Below, piece after piece: positions 1 to 9,121 of a DNA stretch of 10,971 bases (position 1 is the stretch's first letter; each line of letters begins with the position of its first letter). The notes beneath the pieces are model-generated. The model made no database searches. It was not told where the DNA came from and was given only the letters and a program-made list of their open reading frames with translations. Location of the stretch: the NCBI GenBank assembly GCA_027600665.1, contig JADGJL010001016.1, positions 1-10,971 of the forward strand, written 5' to 3'. The position numbers and the translations under genes are program-made. The DNA is from Irineochytrium annulatum (lineage: Eukaryota > Chytridiomycota > Chytridiomycetes > Chytridiales > Chytridiaceae).

Positions 1-2776
1 CTCCAAATCCCCCCGCTGCCATCCGCCCCGTCATGTCCGTCAAGGCCTTCTCGCAGAGCGAGTCCGTCAGCCGCTGCCGCAATGTGCTCGAGTCAAAGCT
101 CAAGGCTCTTTACGGCCTCGCCAAGCTCGCGGACGAGGAGGGTGAGCCTGGTCATGACAGTGGAAGTTCCCCGTGTTGACCGCGCCCCCTTTTTTCGCAG
201 TGATAATCAAGCAGTCTAATCTCGAGGAGAGCTACTCCGACCTCCGCACCCAGTTCAAGAATGAGAGGTCCGCGGAGATCCGCCAGGAGGCCGAGGCCAA
301 CGACATGGAGACGAGCGCCCTCAGGAAGCGCCAGCTGACCAACCTCGTCGACAAGCTCACCGCGCTCAAGCTCCAGCTCAGGTTCCAGGTCGGCTATCGT
401 GCTTTTGTTCGACAGGAGTTTAACCTTGGTTTTTTTGACAGGAGGAGGAAATTGAGAAGGAGCTCGGACTCAAGTCGTCGACGCGCCAGAAGCGCGCGGC
501 CTTCCAGATCCGCCTGGCCCGGATGGATGAACGACATGACGCCGAAAGGTCAGCGTGCACCACGACAAGAAGTTGTACGAAAATTTGACCTAATAGTTTG
601 CTAGGAACGAGCTTATGATGGCGCAGAACCGTCTTCAGAGCACTGTCGCTCACATTCGCGAGATCGAGTTGAACACCGTCAAGGATCCTCAGGTCGTCCG
701 CAGGAAGAAGAAGGAGAACGAGATTTTGTCGCAGCAGAGCAAGATGCAGCAACAGAAAGGTCTCATTGATCACCGCATACAAATGTTATACTTACTGCGT
801 TCCATCGCTGCAGAGTTCGAGTTCCTCCGCGAGATGCAGATCATCAAGATCAAGCATCTTAACCAGGTCAACGACGTCGAGATCACGTTTACCGAGGACA
901 TGGAGTCCCTCGCGAGCGCCAACAGGCAGGAGGAGTTCGAGCTCATTGCCAAGCAGACCGTCGCCGAGCAGCAGGCCTTCGATGACCTCGAGAAGCAAAA
1001 GCGTCAGCTCGAGATCACACACTTGCTGGATAAGCAGAAGGTCTCGACGAACCAAATCCTGCGCAACCACAGGAAGCATGAGAAGCTCATGGCGAAGCAG
1101 CAAAGGAGCGCCGTGCGGGCCCGCGAAAATGTATGGAGGAAGCCGTTAACCGTCGTTCTTGCAACATCTGACTGGTCCGTTTGTCACACAGGCCCTCCTG
1201 CTCGAAAACCCTGTCATTCTCGGCGACATGCAGATGGACGATGCCCGCCAGGGCTCCGTGACGGACGACGGCTCTCGTCAGGACGGGACCAGTGAAGGGG
1301 AGAGCGCCTCCCAGGGCGCAGTCAGCGACTTGGAGGAAGACCAAAAGAGCTCCGTCGCTGACGGCAACCACGATAATGACCACGACCGGGAGTTGGACGA
1401 GGTCAAAATCAATAGCGAGATGAATAAGTCGGCAGGCTCGGCTGAGCATGACAGCGAGGAGGAGAAGTCGCTCGCGCTAATGATGCAGATCGGTATGAAA
1501 CTGTTTTGAATTTTTTGAACCGTCCAATTGCCGCGAAAAACGCTTCTCATTATGAACCTTGAAGGTCGCGACCGAATCCGAAACCTGGTACATCACCACA
1601 AGAAGATTCTTGCGGACCTTCGCGCTCTGCACCGCAACCTGCATACCCAGAAGCAGCGTGAGCAGCGCCGCAAGATGTCCGAGGTCCGCAAGGAGCAGGA
1701 GGAGGAAATCGAAGCCATCAAGATTGAGCAGTCGCAGGCTATGAACGAGTTGATTGGTGGGCAGCTAAAAAAAACAAAAATTTACCTCTACGTGATCCCT
1801 AACGATTTTTTTTCTCGTTTCAGCCACGCAGCAGCAGAGCGACGACGTCCGCAAGGACTCGGACAACTCCCAGCGACTCCTCGAGATGATGCTCCCGGCC
1901 CACGTGATGGAGGAGATCGAGGCCGGGCGCACGCCCGAGCCGAAATCGTACGACCGCGTAACCCTGTTCTTTACCGACCTCGTGGGATTCAAGGAGCTGG
2001 CGTCTCAGGTCTCGCCCATCTCCATCCTCGAGTTTCTGAACAGGATTTATGTCCGCTTCGATGACATCATCGCGCGCTATGACGGTCTTTACAAGGTACC
2101 CGTTGCATTCGGCGTTTAGCGGTGGGGCTGAAGATAATTATGCCAGGTCGAGAGCGTCGCCGACACGTACATGGTCGCCGCGGGTCTCGGCGAGAACCTC
2201 TCGGACGAGGCCTTCAAGGCCGCCACCATCGCGGCCGCCACTTGCGTGACGGAGCTCGTCGAGGCGTTCCGCAACATGGATCTCGAGGAGTTCGGCCTCG
2301 GCGACAACAGGCTCCAAATCCGCGCCGGGCTGCACTCGGGCGCGATTCTCGGCGGCATCGTCGGCACCAAAATGGGGAGGTTGGAAGCTATCTGTTTTGT
2401 TTTTTTCGGGCCGAATGCCCTCCTGGCGCCCCGAAATTACAAACTTGCGCCGAAACTCTAGGATCTTTCTTAACCTCGCTTTCGTTGCTCTTTTTGCCCT
2501 GAATTAATAATAGGTACTGCCTCTTCGGTGACACGGTAAACACCTCGAGCAGGATGTGCACGACTAGCCTGGGATCCCGTATCCAGGTCTCTAACGTGAC
2601 GGCCGAGATTCTTCGATCGAGCCCAACGTTTGCTATTGAGGAGCGCGGCGAGGTGGAAGTGAAGGTACGAACGTGGTTTGTATTTCTGCCAGGTTGAAAG
2701 AATTCTTTTTTCTTTCTTTCTTTCCTTGCAACAGGGTAAGGGGAGGATGATCACGTACTGGCTCTCGGTCGCGTGA
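1..2776 (+). CDS. Class III guanylate cyclase with N-terminal coiled coil (5' end outside window)
   Basis: Predicted to make cGMP from GTP. Exons: 1-141, 201-388, 442-548, 605-759, 814-1130, 1192-1492, 1565-1756, 1824-2095, 2147-2379, 2514-2664, 2735-2776 (TGA 2774-2776); all joins keep phase, giving 698 residues counted from base 3. The frame is open to the left edge. An ATG lies at 33, but I cannot tell whether it is the start. Residues about 15-302 are charged and heptad-like (coiled coil), 303-402 are an acidic Ser/Asp/Glu-rich linker, 403-485 are again helical, and 486-698 are the cyclase domain. The domain opens with LLEMMLPAHV and ends with the family-typical KGKGRMITYWL. Metal-binding aspartates are D518 (FFTDLVGF) and D563 (VESVADTY). 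E559 and C637 (YCLFGDTVN) are the guanine-selecting residues; adenylate cyclases carry Lys and Asp there. N644 and R648 (NTSSRM) are the transition-state pair. No membrane span is visible, so the visible part looks cytosolic; an upstream sensor domain may be missing. Confidence 0.9.
760..813 (+). other. In-frame, stop-free intron of the cyclase gene (54 bp)
   Basis: Donor AAAG|GTCTCA and acceptor GCTGCAG|AG bound a 54-bp segment that is a multiple of three and has no stop in the gene's frame. Splicing joins ...QQQK to EFEFLREMQ and keeps the heptad-like pattern; retention would add 18 residues. The length matches neighbouring introns (53-72 bp), so splicing is the likelier reading. RNA evidence is absent. 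Confidence 0.65.
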
Positions 2777-3370
2777 AGTTCCCGTCGAGTCTCGATCAAG
2801 TCGATCTCGGTTCTTTTTTCAAGTTTGTTGTGGCTCCCCGGCTTTCTTGCAAGTTTCGATCCCGGTTCTTTTAATATTTTTTTTCTTTTCAATCACAGCT
2901 TAGAATATTACCCCTGGCCGCAGAGTAGAGTATTGGGGACGCTGTAGTAGTTGATGACATGCGAGTGTGCGGCAGTCAGGGTGCTTTTACTTTCAGGTAT
3001 AGACAGTGGTTAGAAGGATACAATAAAACATACGACATTCAATTTGCTTTATTCGGTAACAAGTACGGAATTATAGATACTGATAGGGGTAATAAAAGAA
3101 GGTGGGAGGCGGCGAACGGACAAAGGATAATGTACGAAGAAAAGAAGAGTTATAAACCCACAGCCAAGTGCTGCCAATCAAGATCGCCAGAAATGATAAA
3201 TAGAGTCGGATACCCCAACGAAGAAAACAATGCAGTGACACTAAACACCTAAACATCCGCGAGACATGTCCGTCGAAAAACAACAAAGAGAGAAGAATGG
3301 CTCAAGCATTCGAAAGCAAACTGAAGCAGGTAACAGGTAACATATTAAAATAAAAAGCCGCCACACCGCA
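2777..3370. other. AT-rich convergent intergenic spacer
   Basis: This lies between the convergent stop codons of the cyclase and LCB1 genes and is much more AT-rich than the coding parts. It should hold both 3' UTRs and polyadenylation regions. AATAAA occurs on the plus strand at 3022-3027 and 3091-3096, and on the minus strand at 3048-3053. These sit 250-320 bases past the respective stops, so they are candidates only. A 97-codon plus-strand ORF at 2959-3252 has no recognisable domain and a composition unlike the real exons; I do not call it a gene. Confidence 0.6.
2797..2872 (+). repeat. Pair of short direct repeats in the cyclase 3' region
   Basis: Copies at 2797-2817 and 2850-2872 share CAAG(TT)TCGATCNCGGTTCTTTT and differ by a two-base indel and one substitution. 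They lie just after the cyclase stop in pyrimidine-rich DNA, so they probably fall in its 3' UTR. A local duplication explains them; no function is evident. Confidence 0.55.
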
Positions 3371-5373
3371 TCACAATTTGTGCGCCTTCAACACCTTCTT
3401 AATCGCGTCTCTAATCACCGTGGCGGCCCTCTCGCTCTCCTTCTTCGTGTGCGCCGAGCTCGCGCAGATTCTGATGCTCGCCGGCGGCGGGAACTGCTCC
3501 TGGTTGAGCACGTACTTCGCCCTGGTGATCATGACGCCGTCTCTCATGCACTGGTCTACAATCTCTTGCAGGATCATCTCCTCCTCGACCCTCTCGCTGA
3601 ACCTCTGGCGCAGGCGGAGATGCATGAATGGGCTCGCCTCGTCGCCGCCGATCACGATGCTGGCGATCCCGCTCTTGGCGATGGTCGAGCGGATCATGGC
3701 CGTGTTCTCACGAAGGCGGTCGAGGATCGCCGGGTCGGACTCGAGCATTTTCAGAGACTCGATCGCGGAGACGGCGAGGATGGCTGGGAGGGAGGCGGAG
3801 AAAGTGTACGCGAGCCCGGAAAGTCGCTGTACAAAGGGTTTTCATGGTCAGAGCAGGGGAGAGGTGGGGAGTAGCAGAGACGGAAAGCTGTACCTGGTGC
3901 TCGACGATCTCCTTGTTGCCGGCGCAGAAGCCGCCCGAGGACGACAGCGAGTTTGACATAGACCCAACGAGGATGTCGATATCGGAAGGCTAGTTCCCGA
4001 ATGTTAGCTACAGTAGCCACCACACAACAAGATCCCCCTCACCGGAATGTTCAGGTGCTCCGCAGTCCCAGCGCCGGTCTTGCCCAAAACACCGAAGGCC
4101 ATGCTGTCGTCGAGGACGAGCCGGTACTTGAAGGCCTTCTTCAGCTCCACGAGCTTCCCGAGGTTGCAGACGTCGCCGTAGTTCTCCGAGAGGCCCTCAG
4201 CGATGATGAAGCGGCGGGTGAGCGGGGTCTTCTTCCGGAGGCTGTCGAGCTTGATGCGCTCGAGCACGTTCTCCAGATCCTTCATGTCATTGTGTTTGAA
4301 AAACTTGACGGTGCTACGGGACAGGGCGGCGCCTTTGAGGATGGCGAGACCGCAGCCGTCGTCACTGAAGATAAAAGGTTACCTTTTTGGCCAACTAATC
4401 ATCAGTTTCCCAGCACACTCACATCACGACGAGATCACCGCGCTTAGCAAAAGCGGGAATGACAGAGGAAATTGTCGAGAAGCCCTGCGAGTAGATGATC
4501 GCACCCTCCATCCCAACATGCTTAGCAAGAGCGGCCTCGAGCTCCATGTGGACGTCTACCGATTTGAGTAAGAAGTTTGCAGCAAACAGTCGAGGGTAAA
4601 CGACAAGTTATACCAATCGTTCCGTAGAAGCCCGGAGGACCGCAAGACCCGACGCCATACTTCCTTAGCGCCTCAACAGCCTTCTCCTTGATCGACTCCC
4701 CATTCATGACGCCGAGGAAGTTGAAGCTAGCGAGGTTGATCCGCTCCTTCCCATCAGCGAGCTTCACCTTTGCACCGGCCGGTCTGAATCGAAACTGCGT
4801 TAGCATCATGCACAAAAAGAATGAGAAGTCCCACTCACCCTTGAATGACGGGCAGCTTCTCGAGCTCGGCCTTCTGGAAGTCCGTCAGCTTCGGGACGAG
4901 GGACTCGGGCTCCCATTCCTCGATCAACTCCTCAACTTCCTGATAACACAAAGTATGTTAGGAAACTCGGTCAAGTCCCCAGGCGCTCATGCAGGTAGTG
5001 CACGTCAGCCGGCAAGCAACATGTCATCCCCATGCGTGTGTATGACGCGAGGGGCCAAGCTCCAAGCACCCCCTCAAGCCCTCACCCCGGCCGTCCCATG
5101 CCCGTCCTCGCCAGTGCGTCCAACACGAACCTTCTCGGTCAGGCGCACGTCGTTCTTGCTCTCCGGCTTGTACTTCCTGCTGAAGAAGATCCAAATCATG
5201 AAGACGACCAGGACGCCTTCGAGCGCGGTCCTGAGCGGATCGTTCTGGTGCGAGTCCTTGATGTACTTGTAGACGACATGCGAGCCGGGGATGCGGTTGT
5301 AGATCGAGACGGCGTGCGTGAGCGTCGTGTTGACGAACACGATCACCTGCTGGGCGATGTCGCTTGAGGCCAT
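3371..5373 (-). CDS. LCB1: Serine palmitoyltransferase subunit 1 (long-chain base subunit 1)
   Basis: Regulatory/structural subunit of serine palmitoyltransferase, which condenses L-serine with palmitoyl-CoA at the ER membrane, the first step of sphingolipid synthesis. Exons in transcript order: 5373-5131, 4939-4839, 4783-4614, 4555-4423, 4364-4043, 3989-3894, 3826-3371 (TGA at 3373-3371), giving 506 residues, within the family range. The start ATG has a strong GCCATGG context. One membrane segment lies at about 50-64 ([15 protein letters not shown]), followed by the aminotransferase fold. Family motifs are [19 protein letters not shown] (Cys162 matches the conserved cysteine altered in human hereditary sensory neuropathy type 1), [14 protein letters not shown] and [14 protein letters not shown]. 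In the region where LCB2 carries the PLP lysine (GTFTKSFG-like), this protein reads [13 protein letters not shown] with Asn336, so it should be catalytically inactive and needs an LCB2 partner encoded elsewhere. Intron 1 is 191 bp; the others are 53-67 bp. Confidence 0.95.
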
Positions 5374-5709
5374 GGCGATGACGGAGGTGACGAAGGTCGG
5401 GGTGTGAGAATGGAGGTGAAATCGGTGACAACTTCCTCGCAGACGTAGTTAAGTTCGACAATTCAAGCTTCACGCTTGACCTTCAGCTTTTTAAGCAGCA
5501 AGCGCCAGGCAGGACTGTCGGCGGAACGGAAAGGACGGCCCAGCTGCCTGCTAAAATGGTTTATGCGGGTCGAGAAAATCGATGGAAGGTTGCTTTTTAA
5601 TACAAAACTCGACAAACAACCATCGACTCGACTAGATAGGCAGCTCAGCTGCACGGACGAGGCCCAGGCGAAACTCAAGACAGATACCACTACAAGCTTG
5701 GATCATGCA
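5374..5709. other. Spacer between GH31 3' end and LCB1 5' end
   Basis: This 336-bp stretch carries no convincing gene. It must contain the LCB1 promoter and 5' leader and the GH31 3' UTR, since both genes run leftwards. On the minus strand, A/T-rich TATTAAAA-like and TTAAAAAG elements occur near 5593-5602 and 5486-5493, but I cannot assign either as a TATA box. Overlapping ORFs here show no domain signal. Confidence 0.5.
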
Positions 5710-8574
5710 TCAGAGCGTGAACGGAACTCCAACTTCTGTCCTCTTGTCCTGTCCAACTCGGGTCTTCACGCCATCACCGGCACCTTTCAACGTCCTCCTG
5801 TCGCCATGCGGCAAGACGAACCAAACTCGGTCGAAAAGAACCTTGTAGCCCCTCTTGATAGCTTGCACGCCAACCGTAATCTCGTTCTCCCCGGCCTCCA
5901 TCCAACACTTGATCTCCGTCGTCGGCGCGTCCTTTGTCTCGCCATCATCCTCGATCAACAGCATCTCACTCCTCCTCTTGAACCCGGGGGGACCCGTCGG
6001 CGCTGGGAAGCACCACACCAGTCTCTCCTTATCGGCCCCGGGCTGCCCGACGTAATTCATCACCGGCCCTGTTGGGATTAAGGCCCCCGCAGACGCGAGC
6101 AGGCCGCCGCATCTCTTCAGCGGAACGGCCAGCCTGACGGTCAAGCCCCCGTTGTGCCATTTGCCAGTCCAAACGTCACACCACGGGTCGCCGAGGGGCA
6201 GCTTCACGGTCCGCTCAACCGCCCCCTTCTCTAAGACGGACGCGACAAGGAGATGCCGGCCGAGCATGAATTCGAAGCTGGCGGACTGTACGGCGGGGTC
6301 CAGTGGGAAGTGGTAGACGAGGGGCCGGATGACCGGGTGGCCCGTGCGCGCGGCTTCGTGGGAGAGGTTGTAGAGGTACGGCAGCAACTTGTAGCGAAGG
6401 TGAATGGCCTCTCGGATGATGGGCATGACCTGCGTATTGTTCACAAAACAGATAAAATTAGTCAGATGCAACCAAAAAGCGTTATCTTCAGTCGAGCGAC
6501 AACTCACATCAGGGTACATCCACGGCTCCGTCACGCCCTCCTGCTTCCAGCTATGAATGCAGAACCTTGGATGAAACACGCCGTTCTGCACCCATCTCAC
6601 AAAAAGCTCCTTCTCCGGCCTCGGACCCACAAAGCCTCCCACATCATGCCCATACCCGCTCAACCCGCTCAGCCCCGCGCCCAACCCCATCGGCACATTA
6701 TGCTTCAGCGTCTGCCAGCTCGAGTAATTGTCACCGCTCCAAGTTTGGCTCGCGTACCGCTGTATGCCCGGCGTTCCGCTCCTTGTGATAAGGAACGGCC
6801 GGCGCGTGGGATCATGCTCGATCATGGCCTCGTGGCTGGCCGTGGCCATAAGCATGGTCTGCAGGGCGCGGCCCGCGGAGCCGACGGTTGAGGAGGTGGA
6901 GGAAAGGTTCGAGGAGGCGTAAAGGTGGTCGTCGTCCGGGAGGGCGAACTCGTTGTTGTCGTTCCAAATACCCTCGATGCCAAGCTCAAGGAGGGATCGG
7001 ACCCCGCGCTTCCAGTAGGAGCGGCCGGCGGGGCTCGAGAGATCAATGTAGGAGCCCGTTGCGGTGGCGCCGCCGCCGGCGCTCCAGAGGCGGGTCGATG
7101 AAGCAGCATTCGTCTTTCATAGAGGGGTCAACATAACGCTTGTCAGCAAAACAGAATTTTTACCTCGGGGTCCCATACATAGCCTTTCTCGCTCTTGAGT
7201 TTCTCGTAGTCTGGATGCTGAGAAAGCAACCATGGCTTGATGTTCGCGGCAACACGAATGCCGTTATCGCGAAGACCCTTGATCAACTTCTCCGGTTCGG
7301 GAAATCTCGTTCTGTATGCATGCGTTATTCATTTTGTGGCTTGTGATAAGCTTGATGATCGCGAACTTACTTGTTCCACGTAAACACGTTTCTGGCACCC
7401 GTTTTCGCCTCAACTTGAATACTGTTAGTATAGCCGGGGGGACACTCGAAGAATGACAAGCAGAAAGTCCAAGTCGCTAACCCGTGTATCCAGATGAAAG
7501 ATGCAACAGATCGCACGGAATGTCCCATTCTCTACACAGCGACGGAAGCTTCTCAATCATTGTCTGCGCCTCCTCGCTCTCGGCGTACCCCATACTGCTT
7601 GCTAAATACCCCAACGCATATTTGGGCGGCAGCGCTGGGTGTCCCACGATCCTCGTGAATCCCTCCACCACCTTCTCGACCGACGGCCCAAACACGACGT
7701 ACATGTCCAGCCCGCACCCACCCTCCGTCGTAAAGTGGCGGTACGGCCCCCAGAACGCGTCGATCTCGTTCCCGAGGTCCACGCTCCCCTGCGCAAGGGT
7801 GTCGTAGAACACTCCGTGCGCCTGCCTCGTGACCGTGTCAAGCGTGATGAGGAAGGGCAGGTGCTTGTACAGCGGATCCGTCGACTGCGGGTCGTACCCC
7901 ATGGCGTCCAGCGTCTCAAGCCTGAACCGCCGACCGTTCAGCGTCAGGGGCGACGCGCGCTCGCCCAGGCCGTAGTGGAGGTCGGAGTCGCGCAGGCGGG
8001 CGAAGTGACGCGCTCCGAGGGAGTTCTTGAACAAAGAGTAGGACCGGTGAGGGAGGTCGACGAGGAAGGGGCGGTCGGGCGCGGCCTGGGAGGACCAAGA
8101 GAGGACGGGGCAGCCGCTGCCGCCATCAAGCGTGACTTCGACGCGGAGCGTGTCAGTGACGAGCACGTGGCCATCAGGCTTGGAGGTCACGTCTGGCGGA
8201 GGGCAGGGGAACCTCTTGTGGACCTCGTCGCGGTTCAGGCCCGACACATGCATCTCTGGGGTCTCGTTGGATGGTCCAGGAGGTGCAGGGGCCGTCGCGT
8301 CGACCAGCGAGAGGTGCGGTCTCGTCGGCGAAGTCGGCGACTTGGGCGGATCCGCGTGGTAGAGGTGACGGGGGTCGTCCGGAGCGACAGAGTGAGTCGT
8401 GAGCTGGGGCAGCTGCGCGTGGCCGGGCCTCAGCGGCGCCGGGATATGGCGCACCCTGAGTAAGGAGTGATCCAAAACGTGGAGCTGGAATTCAGAGCCC
8501 TCGGCCGACCGGAGGACCAGGGGCGAGAGGCCGTCGCCATGCCGGACGAAGCTGGTGGGGGTGTATTCGCGCAT
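5710..8574 (-). CDS. Glycoside hydrolase family 31 enzyme (alpha-glucosidase-like)
   Basis: Retaining alpha-glycosidase of family GH31; alpha-glucosidase is the most likely activity, alpha-xylosidase or similar is possible. Exons in transcript order: 8574-7482, 7413-7371, 7311-7164, 7113-6508, 6429-5710 (TGA 5712-5710), giving 869 residues, normal for the family. An in-frame TGA at 8583-8581 limits the start to ATG 8574. The N-terminal beta-sandwich is about 1-320, including HYGLGERASPLTLNG; residues 74-108 are a Pro/Ser-rich insertion. The (beta/alpha)8 barrel follows, with nucleophile Asp480 in GIWNDNNEF and acid/base Asp556 in TWSGDNYSSW, then GYGHDVGGF and EPWMYPDVMPIIREAI, and a C-terminal beta domain. 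No signal peptide is evident, so an intracellular enzyme is inferred. The first intron contains a perfect TACTAAC branch site (plus-strand 7424-7430). The gene lies head-to-tail with LCB1 and divergent from the kinase. Confidence 0.92.
6430..6507 (-). other. In-frame, stop-free intron of the GH31 gene (78 bp)
   Basis: Donor GAT|GTGAGT (at 6507) and acceptor ACGCAG (ending 6430) flank 78 bases, a multiple of three without a stop, so the ORF reads straight through. Removing it gives EPWMYPDVMPIIREAIHLRY, which matches the uninterrupted GH31 consensus. Retention would add 26 residues at a conserved point next to the barrel. The strong donor and family alignment favour an intron. Confidence 0.8.
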
Positions 8575-8603
8575 GAGGGCTCACGAGACTCACCGGAGTG
8601 TCT

Positions 8604-8702
8604 TTATTCTAATGGGCCTCGCTTCACTGGCACCCCCACCCACACCGCCGTCGACGCGACGCCAGCGATCCCATGGCTCAGCCCCGCGTCAAGCGCCAAC
8701 AT
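8604..8702 (-). CDS. Possible small upstream ORF of the GH31 gene (32 aa)
   Basis: On the minus strand, ATG 8702-8700 opens a 32-codon frame that ends at TAA 8606-8604, 29 bases before the GH31 ATG. If the GH31 transcript starts upstream, this would be a uORF that could lower GH31 translation. The frame continues open upstream without another ATG. The peptide is hydrophobic and not recognised. The stop overlaps an AATAAA. Open frames this long arise by chance in GC-rich DNA, so this is speculative. Confidence 0.2.
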   Translation of the reverse strand: MLALDAGLSHGIAGVASTAVWVGVPVKRGPLE

Positions 8703-9078
8703 GGGCTCGGCCGTCTTCCTCGCGTGCCAAATGTTCACCGCGATCTCAGCACAGGGAGCGAAGCACACCCGATCAAAGGTATTCGGTGACAGCCCATGGA
8801 CACTCTTTGTCGCAACGACGGTCGTGGGCTGCTGCGCCGTTGTTTGCCGATCCCTGCCATGATGGTCGCGGGGATGAAGGGAACCGAATGAAAGGGCCTC
8901 GGAGGGCTGAGTTGGAACTTAGCGGGGATGAGGGGAGGGATCCCTCGCAGCGTCGTAGGAGCGCTGCTTCGCCGAGCCGCAGAGGATTGGATTGTGAAGT
9001 TGGAACAGGTGGCGACATGGCGATAGCAACGGGAAGAGTTTTAGACCATTTCAGCCTTTGGTGTGCCGCTTTGTGGTC

Positions 9079-9092
9079 TAATAAATAAATAC
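9079..9092 (+). promoter_or_regulatory. A/T-rich TATA-like element upstream of the kinase start
   Basis: TAATAAATAAATAC stands out in GC-rich surroundings and ends 30 bases before the kinase ATG. It could be a TATA box giving a very short leader, or just an A/T-rich stretch in the shared promoter region. No transcript start is known. Confidence 0.25.
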
Positions 9093-9121
9093 TCCGTTGC
9101 ATCAAAAAGCGTTGTCTCCCC

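Larger units (their letters stand above)
8575..9121. other. Divergent promoter region between GH31 and kinase genes
   Basis: This 547-bp region separates the GH31 start (8574, minus) from the kinase start (9122, plus) and should carry both promoters. No RNA gene or recognised protein is seen. Several GC-rich open frames overlap here on both strands, as expected for such composition. The only one I single out is a minus-strand frame open from about 8919 to a TAA at 8606-8604, described separately. Confidence 0.5.

Noticed and set aside
2701..2734. Repeated TTTC units as a possible microsatellite or regulatory element
   Set aside because: They form the polypyrimidine tract just before the acceptor of the last cyclase intron, which explains them fully.
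2959..3252. 97-codon plus-strand ORF in the convergent spacer
   Set aside because: It lies in AT-rich DNA unlike any exon here, resembles no known family and lacks a supporting context. A stop-poor chance frame in a 3' UTR region is simpler.
3378..3956. 192-codon plus-strand ORF over LCB1
   Set aside because: It is antisense to conserved LCB1 exons 6-7 and the intron between them, and has no recognisable protein features.
6253..6891. 212-codon plus-strand ORF
   Set aside because: It is antisense to the GH31 catalytic region, including Asp556; a shadow ORF.
7114..7163. Frameshift between GYVWDPE and LWSAGGG in the GH31 gene
   Set aside because: A 50-bp GT-AG intron in phase 0 (GAG|GTAAAA...GAAAG|ACG) joins DPE to TNAASSTRLWSAGGG without disturbing the family pattern, so no frameshift is needed.
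7639..8463. 274-codon plus-strand ORF, one of the longest in the window
   Set aside because: It is antisense to GH31 exon 1, whose protein matches the family throughout. The reverse frame is Arg/Val-rich and typical of a GC-rich shadow.
8555..9088. 177-codon plus-strand ORF in the divergent promoter region
   Set aside because: The composition is low-complexity (Ser/Arg/Pro-rich), there is no domain, and it overlaps the GH31 start. Probably a chance frame.
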